Source: Variovorax sp. Sphag1AA | GTDB lineage: Bacteria; Pseudomonadota; Gammaproteobacteria; Burkholderiales; Burkholderiaceae_C | Direction of reading: 5' to 3' | Assembly: GCF_014192575.1 (NCBI RefSeq) | Contig: NZ_JACHYC010000004.1 | Location: 310,001 to 374,000 of the forward strand | DNA: 64,000 nucleotides | Shown here: piece after piece, positions 46,623 through 56,979 of the stretch | How positions within the stretch are numbered: position 1 is the stretch's first letter | Layout: each line of letters begins with the position of its first letter | The notes under the pieces: generated by a model | What the model was told of the DNA's origin: nothing | The model's input: the letters and a program-made list of their open reading frames with translations, nothing else | Databases searched by the model: none | Position numbers and translations under genes: made by a program

Positions 46623-48566
46623 TTACGTTTCGCGCGACAGCTTGAAGACGCCAACGACCTGCGAAAGGCTTCCGGCCTGCTCCTGGAGTGCTTGCGCGGC
46701 GGCCGAGGCCTCCTCGACAAGCGCGGCGTTCTGCTGCGTGACCTGATCCATCTGCGTGATGGCCTGGTTCACCTGTTCGATGCCGGAGGTCTGTTCCTGG
46801 CTCGCCGCAGTGATCTCGCCCATGATGTCGGTCACCCGCTTCACACTCTCGACGATCTCGTCCATCGTGCGACCGGCTTCGGCGACCTGCCTGCTGCCTT
46901 CTTCGACCTTGCCCACCGAGTCATCGATGAGGCCCTTGATCTCTTTCGCTGCTGCTGCGGAACGTTGCGCCAGATTGCGCACTTCCGATGCGACCACTGC
47001 AAAGCCCTTGCCCTGCTCGCCTGCGCGAGCGGCTTCAACGGCTGCATTGAGCGCAAGGATGTTGGTCTGGAACGCGATGCCGTCGATGACACTGATGATG
47101 TCGACGATCTTCCGTGACGAGGCGTTGATCGATCCCATCGTGTCGACCACTTGCGACACTGCGCTGCCACCACGCATTGCGACTTCCGAAGCCGACACCG
47201 CAAGCTGGTTCGCCTGGCGTGCGTTGTCCGCGTTCTGCTTCACCGTGCTGGTGAGCTCTTCCATCGAAGCAGCGGTCTCTTCCAGCGAGCTCGCCTGCTC
47301 TTCGGTGCGCGACGACAGGTCCTGGTTACCCGATGCAATCTGGCTCGACGCCGTCGCGATCGTATCCGTGCCGTGGCGCACCTCGCCGACCACATTGGCG
47401 AGACCCAATCGCATGGCATCGACCGCGCGCGTGATCACGCCAATCTCGTCGCGGCGCTTCGAACTCAGCGGGGTGGACAGGTCACCCTCCCCGATCGCGC
47501 CGACATGCTTGCCGAGATCGCTCAACGGCCGCACCGTGCGACGGATGAACAGCACGAGCCCGACGCACAGCACCACCGCCGCGACGACGATGAAGCCACC
47601 AAGCCATGTCAACTGCCGATAGAGGTCGGCCAGCACTTCCGACTGGGGAACTTCCGCAACCACCAGCCAGCCGGTCAGCCGGCTGCGTGCCACCGATGCA
47701 TGTCGCGCGTCCGTTGCGCCGGGCACCAGTACGGCGGGTGCATCGTCGATCCAGAAAGCGTCATCGCTCTTCAGGCGCTCGGCCCAATCCGGCGCCTTGC
47801 CCTGCAGCACGTCGGCGAGCGGCTTGCCCGCCGCCGTCGGGTGAAACACGAGGCTCGCGCCATCGGCCGTTCCTTTGGGGTCGACGATGTAGAGCCCGCC
47901 GGTGTCGAAGACGCGCGTGGCACTCACCGCTTCACCGAGCGAGGCCTGCTGGCGCGAGATGTCCAGGCCGATGTAGAGCACCGCGACGACGCGCCCGGTT
48001 TCGTCCTGCACCGGGTCATAGACAGTCATGTAGGGGCGACCGAACAGCGTCACCCTGCCGACGAATCGCTTGCCCTGGTGCAGTTGCGCGTAGGCAGCAC
48101 TCTTTCGATCGAGCATGGTGCCTACCGCCCGCTCGCCGTTTTCCTTCTTCACCGACGTGGTGACGCGGCGGAAGTCCTCACCCTGCACGACGAACACAGT
48201 GGCGTTTGCGCCGGGGAAGTCGCTCGCGAAGGCATCGACCTCAATGGTGCTGCGGATCGGCAGGCCATTGCTGGTCAGGTCGCCCTTCTCGTCTAGCGCG
48301 AAGGTCGGCGCGAACTGGCGGCGGAATACGCCGAAGACGTTCTCCGCGTTGAGGTACATGGTCTGGTCGAAAACGTCCAGCGAACGTGCGACCGCTTCCG
48401 CCTTCGCATTGGCGTACTGCGCGGCGCTGCGCTGTTGCTGCGACGATGCGACCGCGTAGAAAGTGCCCAGCACGAGCACCGTCGCCGCAGCGATCGCCAG
48501 CATCGCGCGCACGCTCAGGGTCCGCGCAAGCGAGACGAAACCCGGGTTGCTGTTCAACGACAACAT
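46623..48566 (-). CDS. Methyl-accepting chemotaxis protein with Cache-type sensor
   Basis: The protein has 647 residues. Membrane segments lie near 20-42 and 318-342, with a large periplasmic region between (about 45-315) of mixed alpha/beta character resembling a Cache_3-Cache_2 sensor ([26 protein letters not shown] is one blade strand-turn). HAMP and a GEQGKGF-tip signalling domain follow. No pentapeptide. It is the only receptor here with a Cache sensor, so small organic acids or amino acids are plausible ligands. GGGAG precedes the start. Confidence 0.92.
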   Translation of the reverse strand: MLSLNSNPGFVSLARTLSVRAMLAIAAATVLVLGTFYAVASSQQQRSAAQYANAKAEAVARSLDVFDQTMYLNAENVFGVFRRQFAPTFALDEKGDLTSNGLPIRSTIEVDAFASDFPGANATVFVVQGEDFRRVTTSVKKENGERAVGTMLDRKSAAYAQLHQGKRFVGRVTLFGRPYMTVYDPVQDETGRVVAVLYIGLDISRQQASLGEAVSATRVFDTGGLYIVDPKGTADGASLVFHPTAAGKPLADVLQGKAPDWAERLKSDDAFWIDDAPAVLVPGATDARHASVARSRLTGWLVVAEVPQSEVLADLYRQLTWLGGFIVVAAVVLCVGLVLFIRRTVRPLSDLGKHVGAIGEGDLSTPLSSKRRDEIGVITRAVDAMRLGLANVVGEVRHGTDTIATASSQIASGNQDLSSRTEEQASSLEETAASMEELTSTVKQNADNARQANQLAVSASEVAMRGGSAVSQVVDTMGSINASSRKIVDIISVIDGIAFQTNILALNAAVEAARAGEQGKGFAVVASEVRNLAQRSAAAAKEIKGLIDDSVGKVEEGSRQVAEAGRTMDEIVESVKRVTDIMGEITAASQEQTSGIEQVNQAITQMDQVTQQNAALVEEASAAAQALQEQAGSLSQVVGVFKLSRET

Positions 48567-48584
48567 TCACTCCCTGCAAGCGGC

Positions 48585-50141
48585 TCAGGCTTCGAGCTTG
48601 AAGACGCTGACGACTTGCGACAGATTGCCGGCCTGCTCGCGCAGCGAACCTGCTGCTGCAGCGGCTTCTTCGACCAGTGCGGCGTTCTGCTGGGTCACCT
48701 GGTCCATCTGCGTGATGGCCTGGTTGACCTGTTCGATGCCCGAGGTCTGCTCCTGGCTCGCCGCGGTGATCTCGCCCATGATGTCGGTCACCCGCTTCAC
48801 GCTGTCCACGATTTCATCCATCGTGCGGCCCGCTTCGGCGACCTGCCTGGTGCCCTCTTCGACCTTCTCGACGGAATCGTCGATCAGCGTCTTGATTTCC
48901 TTGGCTGCGGCTGCAGAGCGTTGTGCGAGGTTGCGCACTTCGGAGGCCACCACTGCAAAACCACGGCCTTGTTCACCGGCGCGTGCGGCTTCGACAGCTG
49001 CATTCAACGCAAGGATGTTGGTCTGGAACGCGATACCGTCGATCACGCCGATGATGTCGACGATCTTACGCGAGGACGCGTTGATCGAGCCCATGGTGTC
49101 GACCACTTGCGAGACGGCGCTTCCGCCACGCACGGCCACTGCCGACGCCGACACAGCAAGCTGGTTGGCCTGACGCGCGTTGTCCGCGTTCTGCTTGACG
49201 GTGCTCGTGAGCTCTTCCATCGAAGCCGCCGTTTCTTCCAGGGAACTCGCTTGCTCTTCGGTACGCGAAGACAGATCCTGATTGCCTGACGCGATCTGGC
49301 TCGACGCCGTCGCGATCGTGTCCGTGCCCGTGCGCACTTCACCAACGATCTTCACGAGGCTGTCGTTCATCTCGCGCAGCGCCTGCATGAGCTGGCCAGT
49401 CTCGTCCTTCGAATGGATTTCGATGCGCGAGGTGATGTCGCCCGCGGCCACCGTCTCGGCCACCTTCACCGCTTCGCGGATCGGTTGCGTGATCGAGCGG
49501 GTGATGAGCCATGCAACGGCCGCACCCAGCAGCACCGCGAGCACGCCCAGGCCGATCATGAGGCTGCGCGCACGCTCGTAGTCGGCCAGCGCCTCGGCGT
49601 TGATGCCGTCAGCACGCTTGACCTGGTGGACGTTCAAATCGTCCAACGCAGCCAGCGTCGCCCGCACCGCCGGTGCGAACTTCGTCATGAGCAGTTGGGT
49701 CGCCTCGTCGTTCTTGTTCTGGCGCGCGAGCTCGATGAGCTTCTCGCTGAGCGGGGCCGCGACGGCCAGCGCTTCATCGACCTTGACCAGGTTGGCCTTG
49801 CCCTCGGCGGTCGTGATCAGCTTGCGCAGGGTCTTGTTGGCCTCCGTGAAGCGCTCGCGCGCGCCGGCGATTTTCTTCATCTGGGCGGTGATGCTCGCCT
49901 CGTCGTTGATCAGCACCAGTTCAGTGCCGTAGGTGGCGATGTCACGGACCGTGGTGAGCATCGCGTTGACCGAAGCGATCTTCACGTTGTTGTTGTTGAC
50001 GATCTGGTCGAGCCGGTCGTTCTGGTTCGACAGCGAGTTCACGCCCAGGCCGGCAATCGCGGCCATGAACAGGAGGATGAGCGCGAAGCCCAGGCCCAGT
50101 CGCGAGCCGATCTTTAAGTTGGAAAAGGAAGTCATCGTCAT
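48585..50141 (-). CDS. Methyl-accepting chemotaxis protein with four-helix-bundle sensor
   Basis: The protein has 518 residues from the ATG at 50141 ([19 protein letters not shown]). The longer frame upstream overlaps the neighbouring gene and is not coding. A 4HB-type helical sensor (about 35-195, with [14 protein letters not shown]) lies between two membrane segments, followed by HAMP and a signalling domain with tip GEQGRGF. It ends in VFKLEA with no pentapeptide. It lies 18 bases upstream of the Cache receptor. Confidence 0.93.
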   Translation of the reverse strand: MTMTSFSNLKIGSRLGLGFALILLFMAAIAGLGVNSLSNQNDRLDQIVNNNNVKIASVNAMLTTVRDIATYGTELVLINDEASITAQMKKIAGARERFTEANKTLRKLITTAEGKANLVKVDEALAVAAPLSEKLIELARQNKNDEATQLLMTKFAPAVRATLAALDDLNVHQVKRADGINAEALADYERARSLMIGLGVLAVLLGAAVAWLITRSITQPIREAVKVAETVAAGDITSRIEIHSKDETGQLMQALREMNDSLVKIVGEVRTGTDTIATASSQIASGNQDLSSRTEEQASSLEETAASMEELTSTVKQNADNARQANQLAVSASAVAVRGGSAVSQVVDTMGSINASSRKIVDIIGVIDGIAFQTNILALNAAVEAARAGEQGRGFAVVASEVRNLAQRSAAAAKEIKTLIDDSVEKVEEGTRQVAEAGRTMDEIVDSVKRVTDIMGEITAASQEQTSGIEQVNQAITQMDQVTQQNAALVEEAAAAAGSLREQAGNLSQVVSVFKLEA

Positions 50142-50184
50142 TGCGCCCCTGCGGGCGCGTCTCGTTTCGTGGATGTGGTGGATC

Positions 50185-51885
50185 TCAGAATTCGGTCCAG
50201 TCGCCCGCGCCCGCGGTGGCGGTCGCGGCTGAAGCGGTGGACGTTGTCTTCCTTGGTGCTGCCGGCGTCTCGCGCGGCACCTTGTTGGTTGTCTTCTGCA
50301 CGGTGATCGCTGCAGCAGCCTCCGGCTTCTTACGCGTCGCCCCATCGTCATCCAGCTTGAACATGCCGACGACCTGCGAAAGACCACCAGCCTGCTCCTG
50401 CAGCGATGCAGCAGCGGCTGCGGCTTCTTCGACCAGCGCGGCGTTCTGCTGCGTCACCTGGTCCATCTGCGTGATGGCCTGATTGATCTGCTCGATGCCC
50501 GAGGTCTGCTCCTGGCTCGCCGCGGTGATCTCGCCCATGATGTCGGTGACGCGGCGCACGCTGCCGACGATCTCGTCCATCGTCTTGCCGGCCTCGCCGA
50601 CCAGTGCGCTGCCGATGTCGACCTTGCCCACCGAATCGTCGATGAGGCCCTTGATCTCTTTCGCTGCTGCTGCGGAACGCTGGGCCAGGTTGCGCACTTC
50701 CGATGCGACAACCGCGAAGCCCTTACCCTGTTCGCCAGCGCGCGCCGCTTCGACGGCCGCATTCAGCGCGAGGATGTTGGTCTGGAACGCGATGCCGTCG
50801 ATGACCGCGATGATGTCCACGATCTTGCGCGACGAGGCATTGATCGACGCCATGGTGTCGACCACCTCGCTGACCACCTTGCCGCCCTTCACCGCCACTT
50901 CGGATGCGGAGACCGCAAGCTGGTTGGCCTGACGCGCGTTGTCTGCGTTCTGCTTGACGGTGCTCGTGAGCTCTTCCATCGACGCTGCGGTCTCTTCCAG
51001 CGAGCTCGCCTGCTCCTCGGTGCGCGACGACAGATCCTGATTGCCGGCGGCGATCTGCTTCGAGGCGACGACGATGGAATCGGTCGCCGTGCGGATGCGA
51101 CCCACCACGTCGGTCAGCATGTCTTCCATCTCGCCCATGCCGTTCAACAGCCGGCCGAAGTCGCCGCCGCGGTCGGACTCGAAGTCCTGGCTGAGGTCGC
51201 CGGAGGCCACGGTCTCGGCAATCACCAGTGCTTCGTCGATCGGCTCGACGATGCTGCGCGTCAGCAGCCATGCAAGCACCGAGCCCACGGCAAGTGCCAG
51301 AGCCGCAAGCAGGATCACCTGGTTGCGGCCGGAGCGGTAGAGCTCGTCGATGGCAGTGGCGGACTGGTCGATCCGGTCCTTCTGGTGGCCCACCATGGCA
51401 CGGATGCTCGCGTCGTAGGCGTCGAGCGTGGGGATCAGCTTCTCCTTGCTCAGCACCGCGGCTTCATCGAGCTTGCCGTCCGACTTGAGCTTCAGGATCG
51501 TGTTGCGCAGTTCCAGGTACTCCGCGCGCCGGCTCTTGATGTCCTTGCTCAGCGCCAGTTCCTCGGGAGTGCTGAGCATTTCCTCGAGGTTCTTCTGCGT
51601 CTCGTTGATGACGGCGCTGTTCTTGGTGATGTTCTTCTGCAGGAAGTCCTGCACTTCAGGATCGTTGCTCTTCAGCAGCGCGAAGGTCCGCACGCTGTTG
51701 GTGCTCGTGGCAAGCAGCCAGGCCGCAGCCAGGCGCTCTTTCTCAAGCGATTGCCGCGCCATCTCGCGCGTGGCGTCGCCCACCGCCTGCAACCGGGCCA
51801 CGCCGATCACAGCGATGGCTGCCACCAGCGCCAGCACGACCGCGAATCCGCCGCCCAGGCGTGTGCCGATCTTCCAATCCTTCAT
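50185..51885 (-). CDS. Methyl-accepting chemotaxis protein with four-helix-bundle sensor and CheR-type pentapeptide
   Basis: The protein has 566 residues. 4HB sensor (about 32-188, [17 protein letters not shown]) between membrane segments, then HAMP and the signalling domain with tip GEQGKGF. A linker rich in Lys, Ala and Thr ends in DWTEF. It is the first receptor after cheW (51914-52432) and so probably the first receptor translated from an island-wide message. Its HAMP-proximal segment (about 225-260) differs most from the other receptors. Confidence 0.94.
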   Translation of the reverse strand: MKDWKIGTRLGGGFAVVLALVAAIAVIGVARLQAVGDATREMARQSLEKERLAAAWLLATSTNSVRTFALLKSNDPEVQDFLQKNITKNSAVINETQKNLEEMLSTPEELALSKDIKSRRAEYLELRNTILKLKSDGKLDEAAVLSKEKLIPTLDAYDASIRAMVGHQKDRIDQSATAIDELYRSGRNQVILLAALALAVGSVLAWLLTRSIVEPIDEALVIAETVASGDLSQDFESDRGGDFGRLLNGMGEMEDMLTDVVGRIRTATDSIVVASKQIAAGNQDLSSRTEEQASSLEETAASMEELTSTVKQNADNARQANQLAVSASEVAVKGGKVVSEVVDTMASINASSRKIVDIIAVIDGIAFQTNILALNAAVEAARAGEQGKGFAVVASEVRNLAQRSAAAAKEIKGLIDDSVGKVDIGSALVGEAGKTMDEIVGSVRRVTDIMGEITAASQEQTSGIEQINQAITQMDQVTQQNAALVEEAAAAAASLQEQAGGLSQVVGMFKLDDDGATRKKPEAAAAITVQKTTNKVPRETPAAPRKTTSTASAATATAGAGDWTEF

Positions 51886-51913
51886 CCCTGCCTCCTCCTT
51901 TGAAACTGCCCCC

Positions 51914-52432
51914 TCAGGCAGCGAGCTTTTCGATCAGTCCCATCTCTTCGCTGGACATCAACCGGTCGATGTCCACGAGGATCAGCATCCGCTCGTCGAG
52001 CGTGCCCAGGCCGATGAGGTAGTCGGTGTCCAGAGCCGAGCCCATCTCGGGTGCGGGCTTGATCTGCTCTTGCGACAGCGTGATCACGTCAGAGACGCTG
52101 TCCACCACCATGCCCACCACGCGACCGCCGATGTTCAGCACGATCACGACGGTGAACTGGTCATAGCTCGGCGTTCCAATGCCGAAGCGGATGCGCATGT
52201 CGATGATCGGCACGATGATCCCGCGCAGGTTCACCACGCCCTTGATGAAATCGGGCGCGTTCGCGATGCGCGTGACTGCGTCGTAGCCGCGCAGCTCCTG
52301 CACCTTCTGGATGTCGATGCCGTATTCCTCGTCGCCGAGGGTGAAAGTGACCACCTCCAGCCGTCCCGAGTTGGCGAGGGCCTGAGAAGCGGCGCCGCCC
52401 GAGCGGGGCTGGAGGGTCGTGATCTCTGCCAT
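51914..52432 (-). CDS. cheW: Chemotaxis adaptor CheW (second copy)
   Basis: This 172-residue adaptor has a core nearly identical to the CheW at 42865-43353 (one substitution, Thr for Ala in FGIGTPSYD, and Asp for His just before YGID). It has a distinct N-terminal extension ([13 protein letters not shown]) and C-terminus (LIEKLAA). It opens the receptor island on the minus strand. A GCCGATAG motif at 52479-52472 could be the -10 of a weak sigma-28 promoter, but no -35 matches. Confidence 0.95.
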   Translation of the reverse strand: MAEITTLQPRSGGAASQALANSGRLEVVTFTLGDEEYGIDIQKVQELRGYDAVTRIANAPDFIKGVVNLRGIIVPIIDMRIRFGIGTPSYDQFTVVIVLNIGGRVVGMVVDSVSDVITLSQEQIKPAPEMGSALDTDYLIGLGTLDERMLILVDIDRLMSSEEMGLIEKLAA

Positions 52433-52482
52433 GGGGTTCCTTTGCGTTGGCTGTGAGAGTGGGTTTGTTGGCTATCGGCAGA

Positions 52483-53466
52483 TCAGCCGAATTTCTGCAT
52501 GATCCGGACGAGCTTCTGGCCGTATTGGGGGTCGGTGGCGTAGCCGGCGCGCTGCAGGCCATGCGCCGCCTCGGTCGGGTCGCCGGCCGTCACCACGTTG
52601 GCATAGCGCGGATTGCGCGTCATGAAGCGCGCGTAGTCGGTGAAGGCTTCCTCGTAGGAGTCGTAGGCCCGGAACTTGGCGCGCACGCGCTGCGGCTCGC
52701 CATCGACGTATTCGGTGGTGGTGGTCTCGACCGTGCGGCCCTGCCAGCTCCTGTCGGCCTTGATGCCGAAGAGGTTGAAGCTCTGCGTGCCGTCGTCGGC
52801 GCGGATCTCGCGCTTGCCCCAGCCCGATTCGAGCGCGGCCTGCGCGAGGATCAGCGGTGCGGGCACGCCACTGGCTTCGCTCGCGGCCTGCGCCGACGCA
52901 CCCATGCGATCGACGAAGGCATCGACATGGCCCTGCAGCGATGCGGTCGCGGCCGAACTGCTACCGCGGTCGTTGTTCACCTGATAGAGGCTCAAATCGA
53001 CGCGCGTAGACGGCGCTGGCGCCGAGCCAAGCGGAATACCCGAGTCCGCCTTCAGCGGAAACCCGCCGCGCGGCAGAAGCGACATCGGTGCGGCATCGAC
53101 GTCCATGTTGGTCGAACCCGACGCGACCTGGCGCTGGAGCTGTACCAGCATGGCCTCGGCAAGGCCAACGCCACGCCCCGAGAGGTTCTGCGAGAGCTGC
53201 TGGTCGAGCATCGAGGTGTAGATCTTCTCGCTCTGGCTGTCGAACAGACCGCTTTTCGGCGTCGCCTCGCGCATGCTCTTGAGCACCATGTTCATGAACA
53301 TCGCCTCGAACTGGCGCGACACCTGGCGAAGACCTTCTTCCGGCGAAGTGCGGGTGGTGCGCTTGAGCGCATCCACACCCTGCACGTCGAGTGCGAAGCG
53401 CTGGTCGAGCGCGCCGCTGCGGCTCGTGTCGGCAATGCTCGAAGCGGGCGTGGCAGTGATCGCCAT
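52483..53466 (-). CDS. flgJ: Flagellar rod assembly protein / peptidoglycan hydrolase FlgJ
   Basis: This 327-residue protein has two domains. The N-terminal rod-binding domain (about 45-110) includes RQFEAMFMNMVLKSM. The C-terminal glucosaminidase domain (about 175-325) contains the catalytic Glu in AALESGWGKRE and the YDSYEEAFTDYARF segment. It clears the cell wall for the rod. The start at 53466 (MAITATPAS) is used; upstream extension overlaps flgI. It is normally followed by flgK, but here a chemoreceptor island follows. Confidence 0.95.
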   Translation of the reverse strand: MAITATPASSIADTSRSGALDQRFALDVQGVDALKRTTRTSPEEGLRQVSRQFEAMFMNMVLKSMREATPKSGLFDSQSEKIYTSMLDQQLSQNLSGRGVGLAEAMLVQLQRQVASGSTNMDVDAAPMSLLPRGGFPLKADSGIPLGSAPAPSTRVDLSLYQVNNDRGSSSAATASLQGHVDAFVDRMGASAQAASEASGVPAPLILAQAALESGWGKREIRADDGTQSFNLFGIKADRSWQGRTVETTTTEYVDGEPQRVRAKFRAYDSYEEAFTDYARFMTRNPRYANVVTAGDPTEAAHGLQRAGYATDPQYGQKLVRIMQKFG

Positions 53467-53474
53467 GTCCGTCC

Positions 53475-54677
53475 TCAGATGATTTCGAGCTCGGCGCGCA
53501 AGGCACCGGCCGTCTTCATGGCCTGCAGGATGGAGACGAGGTCCTGCGGATTCGCGCCCAGCGCATTGAGGCCCTTGATCACGTCGGACAGCGAAGCGCT
53601 GCCGCGCACCATCTGCAGCGCACCGCTGCCCTGGTTGACCGAGATCTCCGACTGCGCCGATTCGACCGTGCGACCGCGCGAGAACGCTTCCGGCTGGCTG
53701 ACCACCGGCTGGGTGTTGATGACCACCGACAGGTTGCCGTGCGCCACCGCGCATTCGCTCACCCGCACCGCCTGGTTCATGACCACGGAGCCGGTGCGCG
53801 CATTGATGACCACGCGTGCGACGGCTTGCGTCGGCGTGACTTCAAGCCCTTCGAGTCGCGCGAGGAAGCCGACGCGGTCCTGCGGCGACTCCGGTGCACT
53901 GACGCGGATCACGCGCGCATCCAAAGCCTCGGCGACAGGACCGAACTGGCGATTGATCGCTTCGACCGCGCGCTGCGCCGTGCCGAAGTCGGAACGCGTG
54001 AGCTCGACCGTGAGCGCACCACCCTCGCCGCCCACAGCGGACTCCACCGTGCGCTCGACGATCGCGCCCGACGGAATGCGCCCGGAGCTGAGCTGGTTGA
54101 TCTGAACCTTGCTGCCGTTGGCCGACGCCCCTGCGCCGCCAACGACCATGTTCCCTTGCGCGATCGCGTAGACCGCGCCGTCGACACCCTTGAGCGGCGT
54201 CATCAGCAGCGTGCCGCCGCGCAGGCTCTTGGCATTGCCCATCGACGACACCGTGACGTCGATCGCCTGCCCCGGCCGGGCGAACGAAGGCAGCGTAGCG
54301 GTAACCATCACCGCTGCCACGTTCTTGAGCTGCATGTTCACGCCCTGCGGCATCGTGATGCCGAGCTGCTGGAGCATGTTGTTCAGGCTCTGCGTGGTGA
54401 ACGGCGTCTGCATCGTCTGGTCGCCGGTGCCGTCCAGACCAACCATCAGGCCGTAGCCGATCAACGGGTTGTCCCGCACGCCCTGGATCGTCGCCAGCTC
54501 CTTGAGCCGCTCCGCATGCACAGGCGCAAGAAATGAAAAGGAAAAAACAAGAGCGAGCGCAGCGAAGCGAACGCCGTTGGTGAAACACCGCGGAACCGGC
54601 TTTGCCGGGCCGCCGGTGTTGCCCCCTGCAAGGGGGTGGAGAGCCACACGAAGTGGGCGAGCCTGGGGGTGTGTCAT
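53475..54677 (-). CDS. flgI: Flagellar P-ring protein FlgI with repeat-encoded leader
   Basis: The protein has 400 residues from the ATG at 54677. A normal FlgI signal peptide ([18 protein letters not shown]) ends near residue 55, and the mature part starts [21 protein letters not shown]. Residues 2-31 before it are read entirely from a dispersed repeat. There is no in-frame ATG, GTG or TTG between the repeat and the signal peptide, so translation must begin inside the repeat (the ATG at 54677 or an internal GTG). FlgI forms the periplasmic P ring around the rod. It starts 2 bases after the flgH stop. Confidence 0.93.
   Translation of the reverse strand: MTHPQARPLRVALHPLAGGNTGGPAKPVPRCFTNGVRFAALALVFSFSFLAPVHAERLKELATIQGVRDNPLIGYGLMVGLDGTGDQTMQTPFTTQSLNNMLQQLGITMPQGVNMQLKNVAAVMVTATLPSFARPGQAIDVTVSSMGNAKSLRGGTLLMTPLKGVDGAVYAIAQGNMVVGGAGASANGSKVQINQLSSGRIPSGAIVERTVESAVGGEGGALTVELTRSDFGTAQRAVEAINRQFGPVAEALDARVIRVSAPESPQDRVGFLARLEGLEVTPTQAVARVVINARTGSVVMNQAVRVSECAVAHGNLSVVINTQPVVSQPEAFSRGRTVESAQSEISVNQGSGALQMVRGSASLSDVIKGLNALGANPQDLVSILQAMKTAGALRAELEII
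54582..54674 (-). repeat. Dispersed repeat, full copy 3 (flgH-flgI junction)
   Basis: The reverse complement of the 13077-13168 repeat, lying inside the 5' end of flgI. It contains the same two stems: CCCCCTTGCAGGGGG and CCCGGCAAAGCCGG flanked by GCGG and CCGC. In the flgI frame it reads [17 protein letters not shown] and onwards. The orientation relative to the downstream gene is the same as at fliO. Confidence 0.88.
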
Positions 54678-54679
54678 TT

Positions 54680-55393
54680 CTAGAATGGAGCGACGTTCAG
54701 GAAGAAGCGCTGGAGCCATCCCATGTTCTGCGCTTCGTCGATGTAGCCCTTGGCCGTGTATTCGATGCGTGCATCCGCCACCTGGGTCGAGAGCACGGTG
54801 TTGACGCCTGTGACGGTGCGCGGATTCACCACGCCGGAGAAGCGGATGAACTCCGTCCCCTGGTTGATGCCCATCTGCTTTTCGCCACTCACGAGCAGGT
54901 TGCCGTTGGGCAGCACGTCGGTGACGGTGACCGTGATCGTGCTGTTGAACGTATTCGTGGCATTGGCGCCGCCCTTGCCCGTGAACGCCGATGTGCCGGA
55001 CAGCTTTGCATCCTGGTCGTTCAGGAGGCCCTTGAGCACCTTCGGAATCGGATCGAAGGCCGCGGTCATGCTTCCGTTGCGGTTCGCGTTCGCAGCCGAG
55101 TTCTTGCTGGCGTTGAGCTTTTCGCTGATGACGATGGTCAGGATGTCCCCGATGCTGCGCGGCCGGCGATCCTCGAACAGCGCGATGCCGCGCCCGTTGT
55201 CCTGGAAGATCGCGCCCGTCCGCGACCGGCTCGGCAGCTGGTTGATGTCGTCGGCGCGCGCGGTCATCGGTTGATGCACGAGCGGATCGCGCGGGATCTG
55301 CGCGCAGCCGGCGAAAAGAACGAGCGCCACGCTCGCCAGCGCCATGCGCCATGGCGAAGCGATACGGAATGCGTGCAGCGTGGGGAAGCTCAT
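54680..55393 (-). CDS. flgH: Flagellar L-ring lipoprotein FlgH
   Basis: The protein has 237 residues from the ATG at 55393; a GTG two codons earlier is possible. The lipoprotein signal ends VLFAGC with Cys near residue 30. The FlgH core contains [16 protein letters not shown] and SGVVNPRTV. It forms the outer-membrane L ring. The start overlaps or nearly touches the flgG stop. A repeat copy follows its stop codon directly. Confidence 0.95.
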   Translation of the reverse strand: MSFPTLHAFRIASPWRMALASVALVLFAGCAQIPRDPLVHQPMTARADDINQLPSRSRTGAIFQDNGRGIALFEDRRPRSIGDILTIVISEKLNASKNSAANANRNGSMTAAFDPIPKVLKGLLNDQDAKLSGTSAFTGKGGANATNTFNSTITVTVTDVLPNGNLLVSGEKQMGINQGTEFIRFSGVVNPRTVTGVNTVLSTQVADARIEYTAKGYIDEAQNMGWLQRFFLNVAPF

Positions 55394-55395
55394 GG

Positions 55396-56178
55396 TCACA
55401 GTTGCGCAAGTCGCGCGAGCATTTGGTCGGATGTTTGAATCGCCTTGCTGTTGATCTCGTACGCGCGCTGCGTCGCGATCATGTTGACCAGCTCTTCCAC
55501 CACATTGACGTTGGACGCTTCGGTGTAGCCCTGCGTCAGCACACCGGCGCCATCGACGCCGGGGTTCACGACATTGGGTGCGCCCGACGAATCGGTCTCG
55601 GTGTAGAGGTTCTCGCCCATGCTCTGCAGGCCCGTCGGGTTCAGGAAGGTCGCGATCTGGAGCTGGCCGACCTGCACCGTCGCCTGGCTACCGGCCTGCG
55701 TGACCGACACGATGCCGTCGCGGCCGATGGTGAGACTGGTGGCGTTCTGCGGGATGTTGATCGCGGGCTCGATCGTGTAGCCGCTCGCGGTCACGAGCTG
55801 GCCGTCGGCGTTGGTCTGGAACGAACCATCGCGCGTGTAGGCCATCGTGCCGTCGGGCATCGTGACCTGGAAGAAGCCCGAACCGTTGATCGCGACATCC
55901 TTCGGGTTGTCGGTCTTGGTCAGGTTGCCTTGCGAGTGCATGCGCTCGGTGGCGACAACGCGCACGCCGGTGCCGACCTGCAGGCCCGAAGGCAGGCGCG
56001 TCTGGTCGGAAGTCTGGCCCCCGACCTGGCGGATGTTCTGGTAGAGCAGGTCTTCGAACACCGCGCGGCTTTTCTTGAAGCCGGTGGTGGAGACGTTGGC
56101 GAGGTTGTTGGAGACGACGTCGAGCTGCGTCTGCTGGGCTTCGAGGCCGGACTTGGCCACGTAGAGGGAACGGATCAT
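55396..56178 (-). CDS. flgG: Flagellar distal rod protein FlgG
   Basis: The protein has 260 residues, starts [20 protein letters not shown] and ends [20 protein letters not shown], with the [15 protein letters not shown] motif at about 28-43. These are hallmarks of FlgG. It builds the distal rod with FlgF. The length (260) is exactly typical, which matters because FlgG length and insertions determine rod stiffness versus the hook. Confidence 0.96.
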   Translation of the reverse strand: MIRSLYVAKSGLEAQQTQLDVVSNNLANVSTTGFKKSRAVFEDLLYQNIRQVGGQTSDQTRLPSGLQVGTGVRVVATERMHSQGNLTKTDNPKDVAINGSGFFQVTMPDGTMAYTRDGSFQTNADGQLVTASGYTIEPAINIPQNATSLTIGRDGIVSVTQAGSQATVQVGQLQIATFLNPTGLQSMGENLYTETDSSGAPNVVNPGVDGAGVLTQGYTEASNVNVVEELVNMIATQRAYEINSKAIQTSDQMLARLAQL

Positions 56179-56216
56179 GGAATGGCTCCTGCGGGGTTGC
56201 TGCTGGTCAGGGCGGA

Positions 56217-56957
56217 TCAGCCGTAGGCGAGCAGCTTGTTGGCCGACTGCGCGTTGATGTCGGCGGACTGGATGGACTTCATCTGCATCTCGAAGCTGCG
56301 TCCGTTGGCGATCATGGCCACCATGGCTTCGACGGGATTGACGTTGCTGCCTTCGATGGCGCCGGGCGTGACGGTCACTGCGTTGTCGGCTTCAGCGGGC
56401 GGAAGGCCCGGACGCATGCGGAAGAGACCGTCTTCGCCTCGCACCAGATCGGTCGTCGGCGGATTCACGAGCTTCATGCGGCCGACGATGTTCAGGCCGG
56501 TCAGCGGATCGCCGGGCGCGTGCGCGGTGATGCTGCCGTCCGAGGCGATGGTCACGGACGAGCCCGGCGGGATCACCAGGCCGCCGCCATCGCCGACCAC
56601 CGGGCGTCCGCCCATGGTCGTGACCTGGCCGTCGGATGCCACCTGGAGGTTGCCGACGCGGGTGTAGGCCTCGCCGGTCGGTGTCTGGACCGTCAGCCAG
56701 CCGTCGCCACGCACCGCGACATCGAGTTCGCGGCCGGTGTCCGTCACCGGACCTTGCCGGAAGTCGGCGCCCGGCGTGGTCGCCGCCACGAAGGCGCGCG
56801 TGGGCGACTCCTGGCCGACCACGGGCACCGCGCGGAATGCGTTGATCTGCGCACGGAAGCCCGGCGTCGACACGTTCGCCATGTTGTTGGCGACCGAGGT
56901 CTGCTGCTCCATGGCCTGCTTGGCGCCGCTCATCGCGACATACAGCATTCGATCCAC
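56217..56957 (-). CDS. flgF: Flagellar proximal rod protein FlgF
   Basis: The protein has 246 residues, starts [20 protein letters not shown] and carries the rod/hook family motif [14 protein letters not shown]. Its C-terminus ([21 protein letters not shown]) matches FlgF. It lies between flgE and flgG in the standard order, with gaps of about 22 and 38 bases. Confidence 0.95.
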   Translation of the reverse strand: MDRMLYVAMSGAKQAMEQQTSVANNMANVSTPGFRAQINAFRAVPVVGQESPTRAFVAATTPGADFRQGPVTDTGRELDVAVRGDGWLTVQTPTGEAYTRVGNLQVASDGQVTTMGGRPVVGDGGGLVIPPGSSVTIASDGSITAHAPGDPLTGLNIVGRMKLVNPPTTDLVRGEDGLFRMRPGLPPAEADNAVTVTPGAIEGSNVNPVEAMVAMIANGRSFEMQMKSIQSADINAQSANKLLAYG

Positions 56958-56979
56958 TGGTGGCTCCTATCGCGTCGCG

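Noticed and set aside
52472..52479. GCCGATAG as a sigma-28 -10 before cheW at 52432
   Set aside because: The corresponding -35 position (GCAGAAAT) does not match the consensus, so I do not list it as a promoter.
53475..55409. Extended flgI frame reaching into flgH
   Set aside because: The part above 54677 reads flgH in the wrong frame; flgH is intact in its own frame and the repeat supplies the nearest usable start.
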